Assembly: GCA_030424715.1 (NCBI GenBank)
Contig: JAUHWH010000001.1
Coordinates: 372,001-436,000, forward strand
Origin: Bdellovibrionia bacterium
GTDB lineage: Bacteria > Bdellovibrionota > Bdellovibrionia > Bdellovibrionales > JAGQZY01
Direction: 5' to 3'
Length of the DNA: 64,000 bases
A program made the translations under genes and the position numbers. The notes beneath the pieces are model-generated. The model saw only the letters and a program-made list of their open reading frames with translations, was not told the DNA's origin and ran no database searches. Shown here piece by piece: positions 44,381 through 52,281 of the stretch; position 1 is the stretch's first letter, and every line of letters begins with the position of its first letter.

Positions 44381-45409
44381 TCATAGTTTGTTGATCTCAG
44401 GTTGCAATAAAAATGTCTTTTCACTACGGTGTCTCAAATTGAGGGTGCCGCTCCCTTCAGCCCCCTGCCAGCGAATGTTGTAGTCTCCATAACGAAGATT
44501 TTTAATTTCAACAGGTCCGTATTGCATCGGCAAACCATTGAGGCTTACTAAAAACCATCTCTGAGAGCGGATCTCCAGCGGAAACCGTTGCACAGGCTCT
44601 TGAAATAACAAGGGCAAAACCAACGTCAATAAAAAACTCAATAGCAACAGCAATGGCTTGACCGAAACAGATCGGGAAAGAGCGGGTGACTGAATGGGCA
44701 AGCGGGTGGTCTTTTTTGACTTTCGAATCTTGAGAGCGGTCACCTTAAGAGCCAAGCTTCGTCGGTGGCGGGCCTTGGTATGAAGGGCCGACACCTTGTC
44801 CACGGCCTGTTCGTTTGTAAATCTGGCCAGCATATGCTTTTGAATGGAGCGCAAAGACTCGCGGTCGGTCACGGAGCAGGGAGGGGCTCCGGCCAACCTT
44901 GTTGGTGATGCGAAACATGGAGTCAGAAGCTGACCACTCTTAGCATCACCAAAGCCAAAATCGATAAGCTTCACCACGCCATCGGTGTTGATCATGATGT
45001 TTTTAAGATTAAGGTCGCCATGGAAAACTTGGTGACGGTGAAGGCTTGAAAGCCCCAACGAAATTTGAGCTAAAATCTCTCGACACAGCTCCACCGTGAG
45101 TAAGTCGGCATCAAGCAACTCGTGTAGTGTCACCCCGTCGATGTATTCAAGGACCAAAGCGGGACCACTTTGGAGGTTTTCCCAGGCATGGATCCGTACA
45201 CAATACTTCGACTCCACCTTAAGTAGGTTTTCGAACTCTTTCTTCAATATTTGGACGTCATTCTTAGACTTGATAATTTTTAAGGCCACCTCTTGACTGG
45301 TCCACCCTCGATCGTCGACCCGAAAAGCTTTGTAAACGTCGCTAGTTAGCCCCGACCCGAGGGGCTCCTTAATTTCATAACTTGTTTTTTGTGCTTTTAA
45401 CCTTCTCAT
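44381..45409 (-). CDS. Transmembrane Ser/Thr kinase-like protein with truncated C-lobe
   Basis: The 342-residue protein has a kinase N-lobe and catalytic core. Gly-rich LGSGLTSDVYKA is near 17, Lys44 in VALKII, an alpha-C Glu near 58, H130-G-D132-LNLKN137 and D150-FG. After the activation loop (ASPTRL) and a short D..SL segment the C-lobe stops near residue 190, so helices G to I appear missing. A basic linker, one membrane helix (about 251-270) and a 70-residue beta-type extracytoplasmic domain (WFLVSLNGLPMQYGPVEIKN, PEGA-like) follow. Catalytic residues are present, so activity is possible, but substrate binding must differ. It overlaps the secreted-protein gene by 35 nt. Confidence 0.85.
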   Translation of the reverse strand: MRRLKAQKTSYEIKEPLGSGLTSDVYKAFRVDDRGWTSQEVALKIIKSKNDVQILKKEFENLLKVESKYCVRIHAWENLQSGPALVLEYIDGVTLHELLDADLLTVELCREILAQISLGLSSLHRHQVFHGDLNLKNIMINTDGVVKLIDFGFGDAKSGQLLTPCFASPTRLAGAPPCSVTDRESLRSIQKHMLARFTNEQAVDKVSALHTKARHRRSLALKVTALKIRKSKKTTRLPIQSPALSRSVSVKPLLLLLSFLLTLVLPLLFQEPVQRFPLEIRSQRWFLVSLNGLPMQYGPVEIKNLRYGDYNIRWQGAEGSGTLNLRHRSEKTFLLQPEINKL

Positions 45410-45833
45410 GCCTCACTGGTAGTACAAAATCCGGACCAGAATCTCCGCTGGCCAAATATTCCAAGTCTTTTATCTTCTCACGCAAAGGTTCAACGCAGTC
45501 CTTGGGGGTGAAGAACGAATCTAGAAGTTGCTGTAGCGAAAGCTTATCTTTGGCTATCGGGGTGGTCGTTCGACAAAGTCGACTGATAGCCTCATAAAGA
45601 CGTCGGTTTTCAGTGGTGGCCTGGATCGTCCCCAGATGGTCCCCCAAAAGCGGGATACAGGATATCGGAAAAAGTTTTCCACTCTGTTCGATGCGACAGC
45701 CCTCCGTAAGGCGCTTTCGACTATGAGTCGTCGCTTCTGCTTCCATTAGCTCTTCAATGTTTTGAGCTCCAAGGATCTCACTCCATTGAGCTTCTGCCCC
45801 GAAAGACGCTAAAAGTAAAAATAGGATTATCAT
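45375..45833 (-). CDS. Secreted protein between Tad-like genes and the kinase
   Basis: The 152-residue protein has a signal peptide (MIILFLLLASFGAEA), then a helical mature part with four cysteines (EGCRIE, ISCIP, RLCRTT, KDCVEP), likely two disulfides. Its ATG overlaps the TadC-like stop by one base (TAATG) and its end overlaps the kinase by 35 nt. No family recognised. Its coupling suggests a ligand or periplasmic partner of the kinase or of the Tad-like proteins. Confidence 0.75.
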   Translation of the reverse strand: MIILFLLLASFGAEAQWSEILGAQNIEELMEAEATTHSRKRLTEGCRIEQSGKLFPISCIPLLGDHLGTIQATTENRRLYEAISRLCRTTTPIAKDKLSLQQLLDSFFTPKDCVEPLREKIKDLEYLASGDSGPDFVLPVRHEKVKSTKNKL

Positions 45834-46258
45834 TAGTTCACCTCGTTTAAAAATTGCGTGATTAAAGGACCAAAAAGAAGAATGACATAAGCGGGAAAGA
45901 AGAAAAGCAACAACGGGATCGAAAGTTTACTTGGTAAAGTGCTTAAATAGGCCTTCCATTGTCGTTCAAACTCCGCCTCCATGGCGACTTCCAGAAGCTT
46001 GAGATGCTCATACACCGGGGCCCCCGAAAGCCCGTTGGCCACGATGTCCATAAAGCTTTTTTGATAGTGGGTATGAAACAGCTCTGCCCCCGAAAGTCCT
46101 TGCTTCTGGAAATCGCAGTACCACAAATAGACTTGCACCGAGAAGCTTGTCTTCTCGGCACCGATCGCTTCATCGAGAGCACTGGCAACAGAAACCCCAC
46201 CCTCGAGTGCTGATCTGAAAGTCTTTAAAAAGGATATCGATGGAACTATATGCGCCAT
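45833..46258 (-). CDS. TadC/GspF-like membrane protein
   Basis: The 141-residue protein looks like the last part of a type II secretion F (T2SSF) domain. It has a helical region with SALEGGVSVASALDEAIGAE, SFMDIVANGLSGAPVYEHL and FERQWKAYLSTLPSKLSIPL, followed by a hydrophobic end (LLLFFFPAYVILLFGPLI) like TadC. RBS GGAG is well placed. It overlaps the TadB-like gene by 13 nt. It is short for TadC, which is usually about 300 residues. No Tad ATPase, pilin or secretin is nearby. Confidence 0.7.
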   Translation of the reverse strand: MAHIVPSISFLKTFRSALEGGVSVASALDEAIGAEKTSFSVQVYLWYCDFQKQGLSGAELFHTHYQKSFMDIVANGLSGAPVYEHLKLLEVAMEAEFERQWKAYLSTLPSKLSIPLLLFFFPAYVILLFGPLITQFLNEVN

Positions 46259-47010
46259 TTTTTACTCCGAACGATCATTAAAAGTGAAACCAATCCAAAA
46301 AAATAGCAGGAGAAAGACAAAAAAAGAGCCGTTTTGTAGGTGGAAAAATGAAATTCCGAAACAATATAAGCCAACAATCCGAAGTAAATGACACTCATTA
46401 AGGCCAGTTGATAATGGAAATACAACCAAATCTGTCTCGACTTTTGTCGAAAATTGAGACGGTCCTGCAATTTTTTTTGCATATTACACAGCCTATCAAT
46501 TGCTTGATGTTGGTTCCTATGAACAGCCCTCAATTCTTCTAGTGTCTGTCCTATGAACCGACCAAAAACACCCTTATAAGCCACCTCTTCTTGTTGTGAA
46601 AAAACAACATTTTCATAGAGGCGCTTGAGAAGGAGGTCCTGCTTCCACTTTTCCGACTGCAGAGCCGTCTCAAATGAGGAAAGAAAGGATATCCCCCTCT
46701 GCATAGAGAGAATCACCATTGAGAGGAATCGGAGAAACTCGCCATAGAACTGTTGTTGCTGGAAATGTACGGTTAAAAATAGAACCACTGGAAAAACCAA
46801 AAGTGATCCGAAACTCAACAACCAAAACCAAAATGGTTGGAGAAAAAAATAGAAATAGAGAGTGAGAATTAAAACAAAATGATAAGTGCCAATTTTTGTC
46901 ATGACTTTTAAAGAGAGAATGTGTTGTTTTTTAAATAGCGAATAAATCCGGTTTACGAATAGTAATACGGACATAAAAATCAGTAGTGAAACGAAAGCAT
47001 TCTTCAACAT
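46246..47010 (-). CDS. TadB/GspF-like membrane protein
   Basis: The 254-residue protein has N-terminal helices (about 1-20, 40-85), a cytoplasmic T2SSF-like core (about 90-190, FLSMVILSMQRGISFLSSFE with ENVVFSQQEEVAYKGVFG) and two C-terminal helices. The arrangement is that of TadB, the inner-membrane platform of Flp pili. It is probably the first gene of the run to uppP. Absence of the other Tad genes means the platform either works with proteins encoded elsewhere or has a separate role. Confidence 0.7.
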   Translation of the reverse strand: MLKNAFVSLLIFMSVLLFVNRIYSLFKKQHILSLKVMTKIGTYHFVLILTLYFYFFLQPFWFWLLSFGSLLVFPVVLFLTVHFQQQQFYGEFLRFLSMVILSMQRGISFLSSFETALQSEKWKQDLLLKRLYENVVFSQQEEVAYKGVFGRFIGQTLEELRAVHRNQHQAIDRLCNMQKKLQDRLNFRQKSRQIWLYFHYQLALMSVIYFGLLAYIVSEFHFSTYKTALFLSFSCYFFGLVSLLMIVRSKKWRI

Positions 47011-47056
47011 CGTTACGTTAACTAAGCAAAAAAAGTGCTAAAGGTTTAATTTTCTA

Positions 47057-47084
47057 TTGACGAATATAGTCATGTGAGTAAACT
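47057..47084 (+). promoter_or_regulatory. Promoter of the histone-like gene
   Basis: TTGACG (47057-47062) and TAAACT (47079-47084) are 16 nt apart, about 50 nt before the ATG. Confidence 0.65.
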
Positions 47085-47133
47085 GAATGCAGAAGTTTAA
47101 ACAACAAAGAACTCATCGTTTTGAGGAGGCATA

Positions 47134-47433
47134 ATGGCAAAGAAGAAACGTACTACTAAGAAGAAGACGACTCGCAAAAAAGCGACTCGTAAGAAAGCAA
47201 CTAGTCGCAAAACTAAGAAAAAGGCGACTAAAAAGAAAAAGAAGAAAGTAACTAAGAAGAAGGCGACTCGCAAAAAAGCGAAGAAAAAAGCCACTAAGAA
47301 GAAGGCTAAGAAAAAAGCCACTAAGAAAAAGGCTAAGAAAAAGGCCACTAAGAAGAAAGCTAAGAAAAAAGCTAAAAAGAAGACGACTCGCAAAAAAGCG
47401 ACTAAAAAGAAGACAACTCGTCGTAAAAAGTAA
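47134..47433 (+). CDS. Histone H1-like Lys/Thr/Ala/Arg repeat protein
   Basis: The 99-residue protein is made almost entirely of Lys, Thr, Ala and Arg, with a 9-residue repeat of the form KKKATKKKA in the middle (27-bp DNA repeat). This composition is that of bacterial histone H1-like DNA-condensing proteins, such as chlamydial Hc and the KAKK-type tails seen in delta-proteobacteria. It should bind DNA non-specifically and compact the nucleoid. The RBS GAGGAGG is very strong. It has its own promoter and terminator, so it may be highly expressed, perhaps by growth phase. Composition excludes assignment by ordinary motifs. Confidence 0.85.
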   Translation: MAKKKRTTKKKTTRKKATRKKATSRKTKKKATKKKKKKVTKKKATRKKAKKKATKKKAKKKATKKKAKKKATKKKAKKKAKKKTTRKKATKKKTTRRKK

Positions 47434-47439
47434 TTAAAC

Positions 47440-47613
47440 CTACTTTTTAGTCTTAATAAACCCCGGCACATTGTCGGGGTTTTTTTTTGCTTCGAGCAAG
47501 GGCGCGCCTGTCTTCGCCACTAAAGTGCTCACAATTCTCCCTAAAACTTCAAAAATGAATAAAATTGCGGCGAAAAACCCGCCAGCAACCGAAACCCCAG
47601 CAGAAGCTTCCAC
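47440..47613 (-). CDS. Possible small membrane protein
   Basis: A minus-strand frame from GTG 47613 encodes about 57 residues, with a clear hydrophobic helix (VAGGFFAAILFIFEVLGRIV) and a basic tail. It is downstream of the outer-membrane barrel gene at 47673. Its end overlaps the plus-strand terminator of the histone-like gene, which is a caution. A weak GGGG precedes the start. Coding is only suggested by the amino-acid pattern. The rest of 47434-47672 holds only the terminator. Confidence 0.3.
   Translation of the reverse strand: MEASAGVSVAGGFFAAILFIFEVLGRIVSTLVAKTGAPLLEAKKNPDNVPGFIKTKK
47458..47488 (+). terminator. Terminator of the histone-like gene
   Basis: AAACCCCG and CGGGGTTT form a stem over a 9-nt loop, followed by a run of nine T. 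A textbook Rho-independent terminator. Confidence 0.93.
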
Positions 47614-47672
47614 GAAAAGGCCCCGTCATTGCCAGTTTATGCCCAGCAACCAACCTATCGAGTTTTTATGAA

Positions 47673-48296
47673 TTAGAAAAAGTAATTAAAGCCCACCGAA
47701 GCTGTGGGGGCACCACGAAAGTCATCAATCGACATTAAGAAGAGGGCTTCTATAAAAAGCCCATAGCCCAACCACGGCCCATTGGTGAAAGTGTATTGCA
47801 TCCCCAATGAACCATGCACAATATCTTTATCGATTTGTCCGGTTCGGCGATCGGATTCGGACATGAATTCATTGGCAACAAATCCGGGAGACACATCGGC
47901 GGCATTAAAAGGGCGCGTGGTGGTGCGCTGCCACCGATTCAACCCGACACCGATATAGGGATTCAGTGGTGATGAGAGAAGCAGCATTTTCTTTACTCGG
48001 AATCCAAAAGACTGAAAGTGACTGCCCCCACCAAAGCCGAGGTCAACGCTCCATTGGGGATGAAAGTGGATTCCAACAATGCCGCCCAACAGCCCGTAGG
48101 CTCCAGCCGTAGCAACACCGACACCCACTTTGCGCTGGGACCAAAAGGTGGAGACCTCACGAGCTTCTGGTGTTCTGTCATAATTGAAGCGACTTTGCTT
48201 TTTCGGTGGCTCCACAGAATCGGTCCATAAAATGGCCGAATGGGCGGGAGACATCACGCCCAAACACAAAATCAAACCAAGAAGCTTCGCTATCAC
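47673..48296 (-). CDS. Outer-membrane beta-barrel-like protein coupled to the MCE operon
   Basis: The 207-residue protein has a signal peptide (MIAKLLGLILCLGVMSPAHS). A series of amphipathic beta strands alternating with turns follows (SVDLGFGGGSHFQSFGFRVK, LNPYIGVGLNRWQ, HGSLGMQYTF, GYGLFIEALF), and the chain ends in ASVGFNYFF, the C-terminal aromatic typical of barrels. It overlaps the MCE-domain gene by 4 nt (ATGA), so it is translated from the same operon. This suggests an outer-membrane end for the lipid transport path. I cannot place it in MlaA or other known families. Confidence 0.8.
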   Translation of the reverse strand: MIAKLLGLILCLGVMSPAHSAILWTDSVEPPKKQSRFNYDRTPEAREVSTFWSQRKVGVGVATAGAYGLLGGIVGIHFHPQWSVDLGFGGGSHFQSFGFRVKKMLLLSSPLNPYIGVGLNRWQRTTTRPFNAADVSPGFVANEFMSESDRRTGQIDKDIVHGSLGMQYTFTNGPWLGYGLFIEALFLMSIDDFRGAPTASVGFNYFF

Positions 48297-49072
48297 AAGG
48301 AAACCCTCGCCTTAATGCCCTCTTCTTGTAAAAAGCTACGAATCTCTTTTTCCTCAATTTTTTCGAGCTTCTTCAACAAATCGCGCATCGAGATCAGCAT
48401 ACTCTTTATGTCACCTTTGTTGGCATCTTTTAAAAGAACCGTCATCTCTCGACTGAGAGTGCTAATTTGAGTAACCAATCCCGTGTATTCTTTGTTTTGA
48501 CTGATTTTATCAATGGTTCCTAGGACTTTGTTGAGTCCGACCACGAGGTCACTGATCGAGCCAATCGTTGAGGTGACTGAGCTCTCATTGTCTTCAACCA
48601 CTGATAAAATTTTACCCGCTAGAGCATATCCCTGAGAAATAAGCTGGTCGACCCGTGGAGGGTCTGTTCCTCGAACAATGGTTCCGGGAGTGACCTGGGG
48701 ACTGGCCGAGCCTCCAGGTGAAATCTCCAAATACTTTTCACCGATAATACCGGCCATATTAATGAAATAGTCACTGTCTTCACGGATAACGGGCCACGCT
48801 TTTTCACTCACCTTAATATGGATGTGCAACTTCACCTCTTCACCGGCTTCGGACTTATAATCGGGCCGAAACTCAACTTTTTCGACCTTACCCACTTTCA
48901 CACCCATGAGGCGAACGTGGGACCCTTGCTCGAGGCCTCCCACAAAGTTGTAGGCGACAACGACCCGCTTGTAGCTGCCAAAAAAGGCGAACTGTCCTAA
49001 AAAAGAAACGAACACAACAACCGACAGGGTTGCCAATAAAAATAAAAGTGCCACTTTGGTTTGTGAGGTCAT
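48293..49072 (-). CDS. MCE-domain protein, MlaD-like
   Basis: ATG 49072 lies 8 nt after the second permease. The 259-residue protein has one N-terminal membrane helix (about 5-27) and a single MCE domain (about 33-115, YNFVGGLEQGSHVRLMGVKV, then GIIGEKYLEISPGGS). A long helical C-terminus follows with periodic hydrophobics. MCE proteins form hexameric rings that carry lipid across the periplasm, and longer helical tails can form needles or bridges. The RBS is weak (GAGAG). The tail is longer than in E. coli MlaD. Confidence 0.93.
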   Translation of the reverse strand: MTSQTKVALLFLLATLSVVVFVSFLGQFAFFGSYKRVVVAYNFVGGLEQGSHVRLMGVKVGKVEKVEFRPDYKSEAGEEVKLHIHIKVSEKAWPVIREDSDYFINMAGIIGEKYLEISPGGSASPQVTPGTIVRGTDPPRVDQLISQGYALAGKILSVVEDNESSVTSTIGSISDLVVGLNKVLGTIDKISQNKEYTGLVTQISTLSREMTVLLKDANKGDIKSMLISMRDLLKKLEKIEEKEIRSFLQEEGIKARVSL

Positions 49073-49080
49073 TTTTTCTC

Positions 49081-49815
49081 TCAGTAAAAGGATGAAAACA
49101 CTAACGTTAATATAAAGTCTAATACGATTATACAAATTGAGGAAGAGACAACACTCTTTGTTGTCGCGCGGCCAACTCCACCGGCTCCAGGCTCACAAGT
49201 CATGCCATAGTAGCAGCTCACCAGAGGAATGATCCCGCAAAACAGCGCTCCCTTTATTAAAGAAAACCCGAGATCTTTCATTAAAACAAAACGTCGAAAA
49301 GCTGTCATAAAAAAAGCCATACTTTGGTCAAGGCTCCATGTTGTCACAAGAGCTGCAGTCAACAGACAGACAGCATTGGCGATCAAACTCAACAAAACTC
49401 CTGCAATAAGACAAGCCACCAAACGGGGGAGCACCAGGTAGTTAAACGGATTGATTCCCAAAAGCTTCAAAGCATCGATTTGCTCAGAGATCTTCATCTG
49501 ACCCACTTCAGCCGCTATCCCCGCGCCAATTTTTGCCGCCAGTAGCAGTGACATCACAACCACGGCCAGCTCCCTCACAATCAGCATCGATGCAAAGCCT
49601 GGCACTAAACTATCGTCGTGTAAAACAAGCTTCATGTGAAACGAAGCCTCTAGAATAGTCACAGCAGCGGCAAACGAAACGCAAACCACAATAATATTGA
49701 GACTCTTAAAGGCCAAATGATCGAGATATTTCACAACCTCTTTCACTCGCACCCCTTGTTGAAAAAGGCTTTGCAGGGTTTCGATGAGGAGAGACGCAAA
49801 AGTCACTTTAAACAT
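49081..49815 (-). CDS. MlaE-type permease, second
   Basis: This 244-residue MlaE/YrbE permease has about five membrane helices and the coupling motif AEVGQMKISEQIDALKLLGI followed by NPFNYLVLPRLVACLIAG. It differs clearly from the adjacent permease (EQIDAIRCLGSDPIREV), so the complex can hold two different subunits, as in mycobacterial YrbEA/YrbEB. It overlaps the first permease gene by 8 nt. Confidence 0.93.
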   Translation of the reverse strand: MFKVTFASLLIETLQSLFQQGVRVKEVVKYLDHLAFKSLNIIVVCVSFAAAVTILEASFHMKLVLHDDSLVPGFASMLIVRELAVVVMSLLLAAKIGAGIAAEVGQMKISEQIDALKLLGINPFNYLVLPRLVACLIAGVLLSLIANAVCLLTAALVTTWSLDQSMAFFMTAFRRFVLMKDLGFSLIKGALFCGIIPLVSCYYGMTCEPGAGGVGRATTKSVVSSSICIIVLDFILTLVFSSFY

Positions 49816-50563
49816 TGATCAAGCCTTCCAAGATAAAGGTGGTGAACCAATCGGCTACGACAAGAGCGATCATGGTTTGCGTTGCGGCCTGGACCACACC
49901 ATCCCCCACTTCTTTCGCGCCCCCGAAGACTGTGTAGCCTCGGTAGGTACATATGGTGGCGATGACTAACGAAAAGACAAAGCATTTCACTACACCACTT
50001 AAAATAGAAAACCCGGAAACGACTCGTGGGATTTGGCTCAGGTACTGCTCCCAGGGCAATCCGCTAAAAGTCGTCGCCATCAGCAGACCGCCGAAAAATG
50101 AAAACAGCAGGCCAAAACTCAGCAGAAAAAAGCTGGCGATAATAATTCCCAAAAAGCGAGGTACGATCACCTCTCGTATCGGGTCAGAGCCCAAACAACG
50201 AATGGCATCGATCTGCTCACTCACCTTCATGGTTCCAAGCTCTGCCGACGTGAAGGCTCCAATTTTACCGCTCAAAAGAAAGGCAATAAGAAGCGGTCCA
50301 ACCTCTCGAACCGTGGCACTGGTGACCAAGGCACCCAAATACGACAAAGCACTAAACATCTGTACCTGTAAGGTGAACTGCAACGTCATAATCGCCCCCA
50401 CAAAAAAACCAGCAAACACCGTGGTTGCGAGACTCTGTTGGATGACGAGCAGGGATTTATCGAAAATCTCTTCGCGACGACGCCAAGAGCCCAAGGCACT
50501 TCTAAGAACCGTGCCTAGATACATCAACAAATCACCTAAACCGTTGAGGGAGCGCACGATCAT
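49808..50563 (-). CDS. MlaE-type permease, first
   Basis: This 251-residue MlaE/YrbE permease has the core AELGTMKVSEQIDAIRCLGS and DPIREVIVPRFLGIIIAS, plus a longer N-terminal region (FDKSLLVIQQSLATTVFAG). Together with the following permease it probably forms the transmembrane heterodimer of the MCE transporter. Its ATG overlaps the second ATPase stop (ATGA). Confidence 0.94.
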   Translation of the reverse strand: MIVRSLNGLGDLLMYLGTVLRSALGSWRRREEIFDKSLLVIQQSLATTVFAGFFVGAIMTLQFTLQVQMFSALSYLGALVTSATVREVGPLLIAFLLSGKIGAFTSAELGTMKVSEQIDAIRCLGSDPIREVIVPRFLGIIIASFFLLSFGLLFSFFGGLLMATTFSGLPWEQYLSQIPRVVSGFSILSGVVKCFVFSLVIATICTYRGYTVFGGAKEVGDGVVQAATQTMIALVVADWFTTFILEGLINV

Positions 50564-51291
50564 GGTGCCCCCACTTCGGCGAGGAAGTCTTGAATGAGAG
50601 GAATAGTGCTTTCTTGCATCTCTGCGGGAGTGCCCTGGGTGAGCAAGTGCCCTTTGTCCAGGACGACAATATGATCCGCCACTTTCAAGGCGCTTTCCAT
50701 ATCATGACTAACAACCAAGGAGGTCGTACCCAGTTGATTGGAAAGATCTAAGATCAACTGATTCACCCGACTCGTTGAGATCGGATCCAAGCCCGTTGTG
50801 GGCTCGTCGAAAAGCAATATTTTAGGCTTCAGTGCGATCGTTCGTGCTAGACTCACCCTTTTTTTCATCCCGTAGGAGAGCTCATGGCTTTGCTTGGCCT
50901 CTATACCTTTTAGGCCAACATGCCCCAGGCTTTCCTCGACTCGGCGAGACACTTCCTCCTCACTCAATTCAAAGTGTCTCCGCAGACCGTAAGCCACATT
51001 TTCAAATACATTCAAATTGTCAAACAGAGCGGGTTGTTGAAAGACCATCCCACATATTTTTCGAACATCCATCATTTCATGCTCGCTCATCTGATGAACC
51101 GGGAAACGATCCACATAAAGTTCACCAGAATCCGGTTTTAGCAAACCCACAATGTTTTTTAAGAGGACGGACTTTCCGGTACCAGACATTCCAAGAATAA
51201 AAACGATTTTGCCTTGGGGAATTTCTAAATCCAGCTCATTGAGGATCGTGCGTGCCCCAAAACTCTTAGTGACCTTCTTGAACGCAATCAC
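50560..51291 (-). CDS. MCE-transporter ATPase 2 (consensus Walker B, LSYGM signature)
   Basis: The start is GTG 51291, preceded by GGAGG and overlapping the first ATPase stop (GTGA); a longer frame lacks an RBS. The 243-residue MlaF-like ABC ATPase has Walker A GMSGTGKSV (34-42), VFQQ Q-loop, Walker B LLFDEP with Glu163, and H-loop His196 (VVSHD). Its signature is LSYGM (138-142), Tyr where MlaF-like proteins have Gly (LSGGM). It is consensus at the residues it contributes to its own ATP site but not in the signature it lends to its partner. Confidence 0.94.
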   Translation of the reverse strand: MIAFKKVTKSFGARTILNELDLEIPQGKIVFILGMSGTGKSVLLKNIVGLLKPDSGELYVDRFPVHQMSEHEMMDVRKICGMVFQQPALFDNLNVFENVAYGLRRHFELSEEEVSRRVEESLGHVGLKGIEAKQSHELSYGMKKRVSLARTIALKPKILLFDEPTTGLDPISTSRVNQLILDLSNQLGTTSLVVSHDMESALKVADHIVVLDKGHLLTQGTPAEMQESTIPLIQDFLAEVGAP

Positions 51292-52061
51292 AAGGCCTCC
51301 AGTGGGCCGTTGACGTCGCCTCTGATAAATTGTTGGACTCTGGGGTCGGCAAAGGCTTTTGTGTCTTCTGCGCTGCCGGTTTTCAAAAACTCTCCAGGAA
51401 AGCACACCATACAGCGCCCCGCCAGCTGATAGGCTCGCATCATATCGTTAGTCACCGTGACTATGGTGGCGCCCCATTTTTTTTGAAGCTCTAGAATCAT
51501 ACTAACAATCTTTCGACTGGTGATCGGATCCAGACCCGCTGTTGGATCGTCATAAAACACCAGCCGAGGCTTCAAAACCAAAGCACGGGCGATACCCAAA
51601 CGCTTTTGCATTCCACCACTGATTTCGCTCGGGAAGTGATCCAAGACGTGGTCCAAGCCGACGGCTTCTAAAGTCTCCAAAATATCATCTTTGCGATCCA
51701 GAGCCTGCTGAATGCCCTCGACCTCCTCGATCACAAACCGCAGGTTTTCAAAAACGGTCATAGAGTCAAAAAGGGCATTTTGCTGAAACAGCATCCCGAC
51801 CTCGGCCAAGTGCTCCTCGCGCAATTTTTTGCTAAGCGTTGAAAGGTCGTGCCCACGATATAAAACCGCACCCGATTGCGGCTTCAAAAGACCGGCCATC
51901 AGCTTCAGGAGGGTGCTTTTTCCACTGCCACTGGGGCCCACCAAAACCAACGAATCGCCCTCAAACAGCTTGAGATCGAAGTCTTTTAAGACCTCATGAC
52001 CATCAAAGCCCAATGAAGTCGATTTTAGCTCGATTATTGGGGCATCCTTGCCGACATCCAT
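51288..52061 (-). CDS. MCE-transporter ATPase 1 (Walker B Asp, H-loop Asn)
   Basis: ATG 52061 has RBS AAGGTGAG; a TTG at 52085 is less likely. The 257-residue ABC ATPase has Walker A GPSGSGKST (42-50), Q-loop FQQ and signature ISGGM (147-151). Walker B reads FYDDP, with Asp172 in place of the catalytic Glu, and the H-loop reads VTNDM, with Asn205 in place of His. Its own ATP site is therefore degenerate, while its signature is intact. This pattern complements ATPase 2, so a heterodimer would have one consensus and one degenerate site. It is the first gene of the operon; a -10-like TATACT lies at 52086-52091. Confidence 0.94.
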   Translation of the reverse strand: MDVGKDAPIIELKSTSLGFDGHEVLKDFDLKLFEGDSLVLVGPSGSGKSTLLKLMAGLLKPQSGAVLYRGHDLSTLSKKLREEHLAEVGMLFQQNALFDSMTVFENLRFVIEEVEGIQQALDRKDDILETLEAVGLDHVLDHFPSEISGGMQKRLGIARALVLKPRLVFYDDPTAGLDPITSRKIVSMILELQKKWGATIVTVTNDMMRAYQLAGRCMVCFPGEFLKTGSAEDTKAFADPRVQQFIRGDVNGPLEAL

Positions 52062-52281
52062 GATCTCACCTTTCAATCCAACCAAAGTATACTCCGAGTC
52101 ACCCGAGAAATGCAGTGAGAAGTTATGTGGTCTTGCGCCGTCAGCATCCAGAATCTTTGTCTGAATTTTGTCGGGATAGGTTTACTCTCAGCAGTCTTGG
52201 GTATAAGAAGAGAGAACACTAAAAAGTCGATTTCTATAGCCAAGTCCAATGCTGGACCTGCCACGCGCGGAGGAAAAATTT

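Noticed and set aside
44381-45409. Pseudogene call for the kinase
   Set aside because: The frame is intact through a membrane helix and a structured outside domain, and overlaps neighbours; only the C-lobe is shortened.
47097-47471. Hydrophobic frame antisense to the histone-like gene
   Set aside because: The Phe/Leu pattern is the complement of AAG/AAA codons in the real gene.
47471-47671. Plus-strand frame after the histone-like gene
   Set aside because: It begins in the terminator T tract and lacks an RBS; the minus frame is more protein-like.
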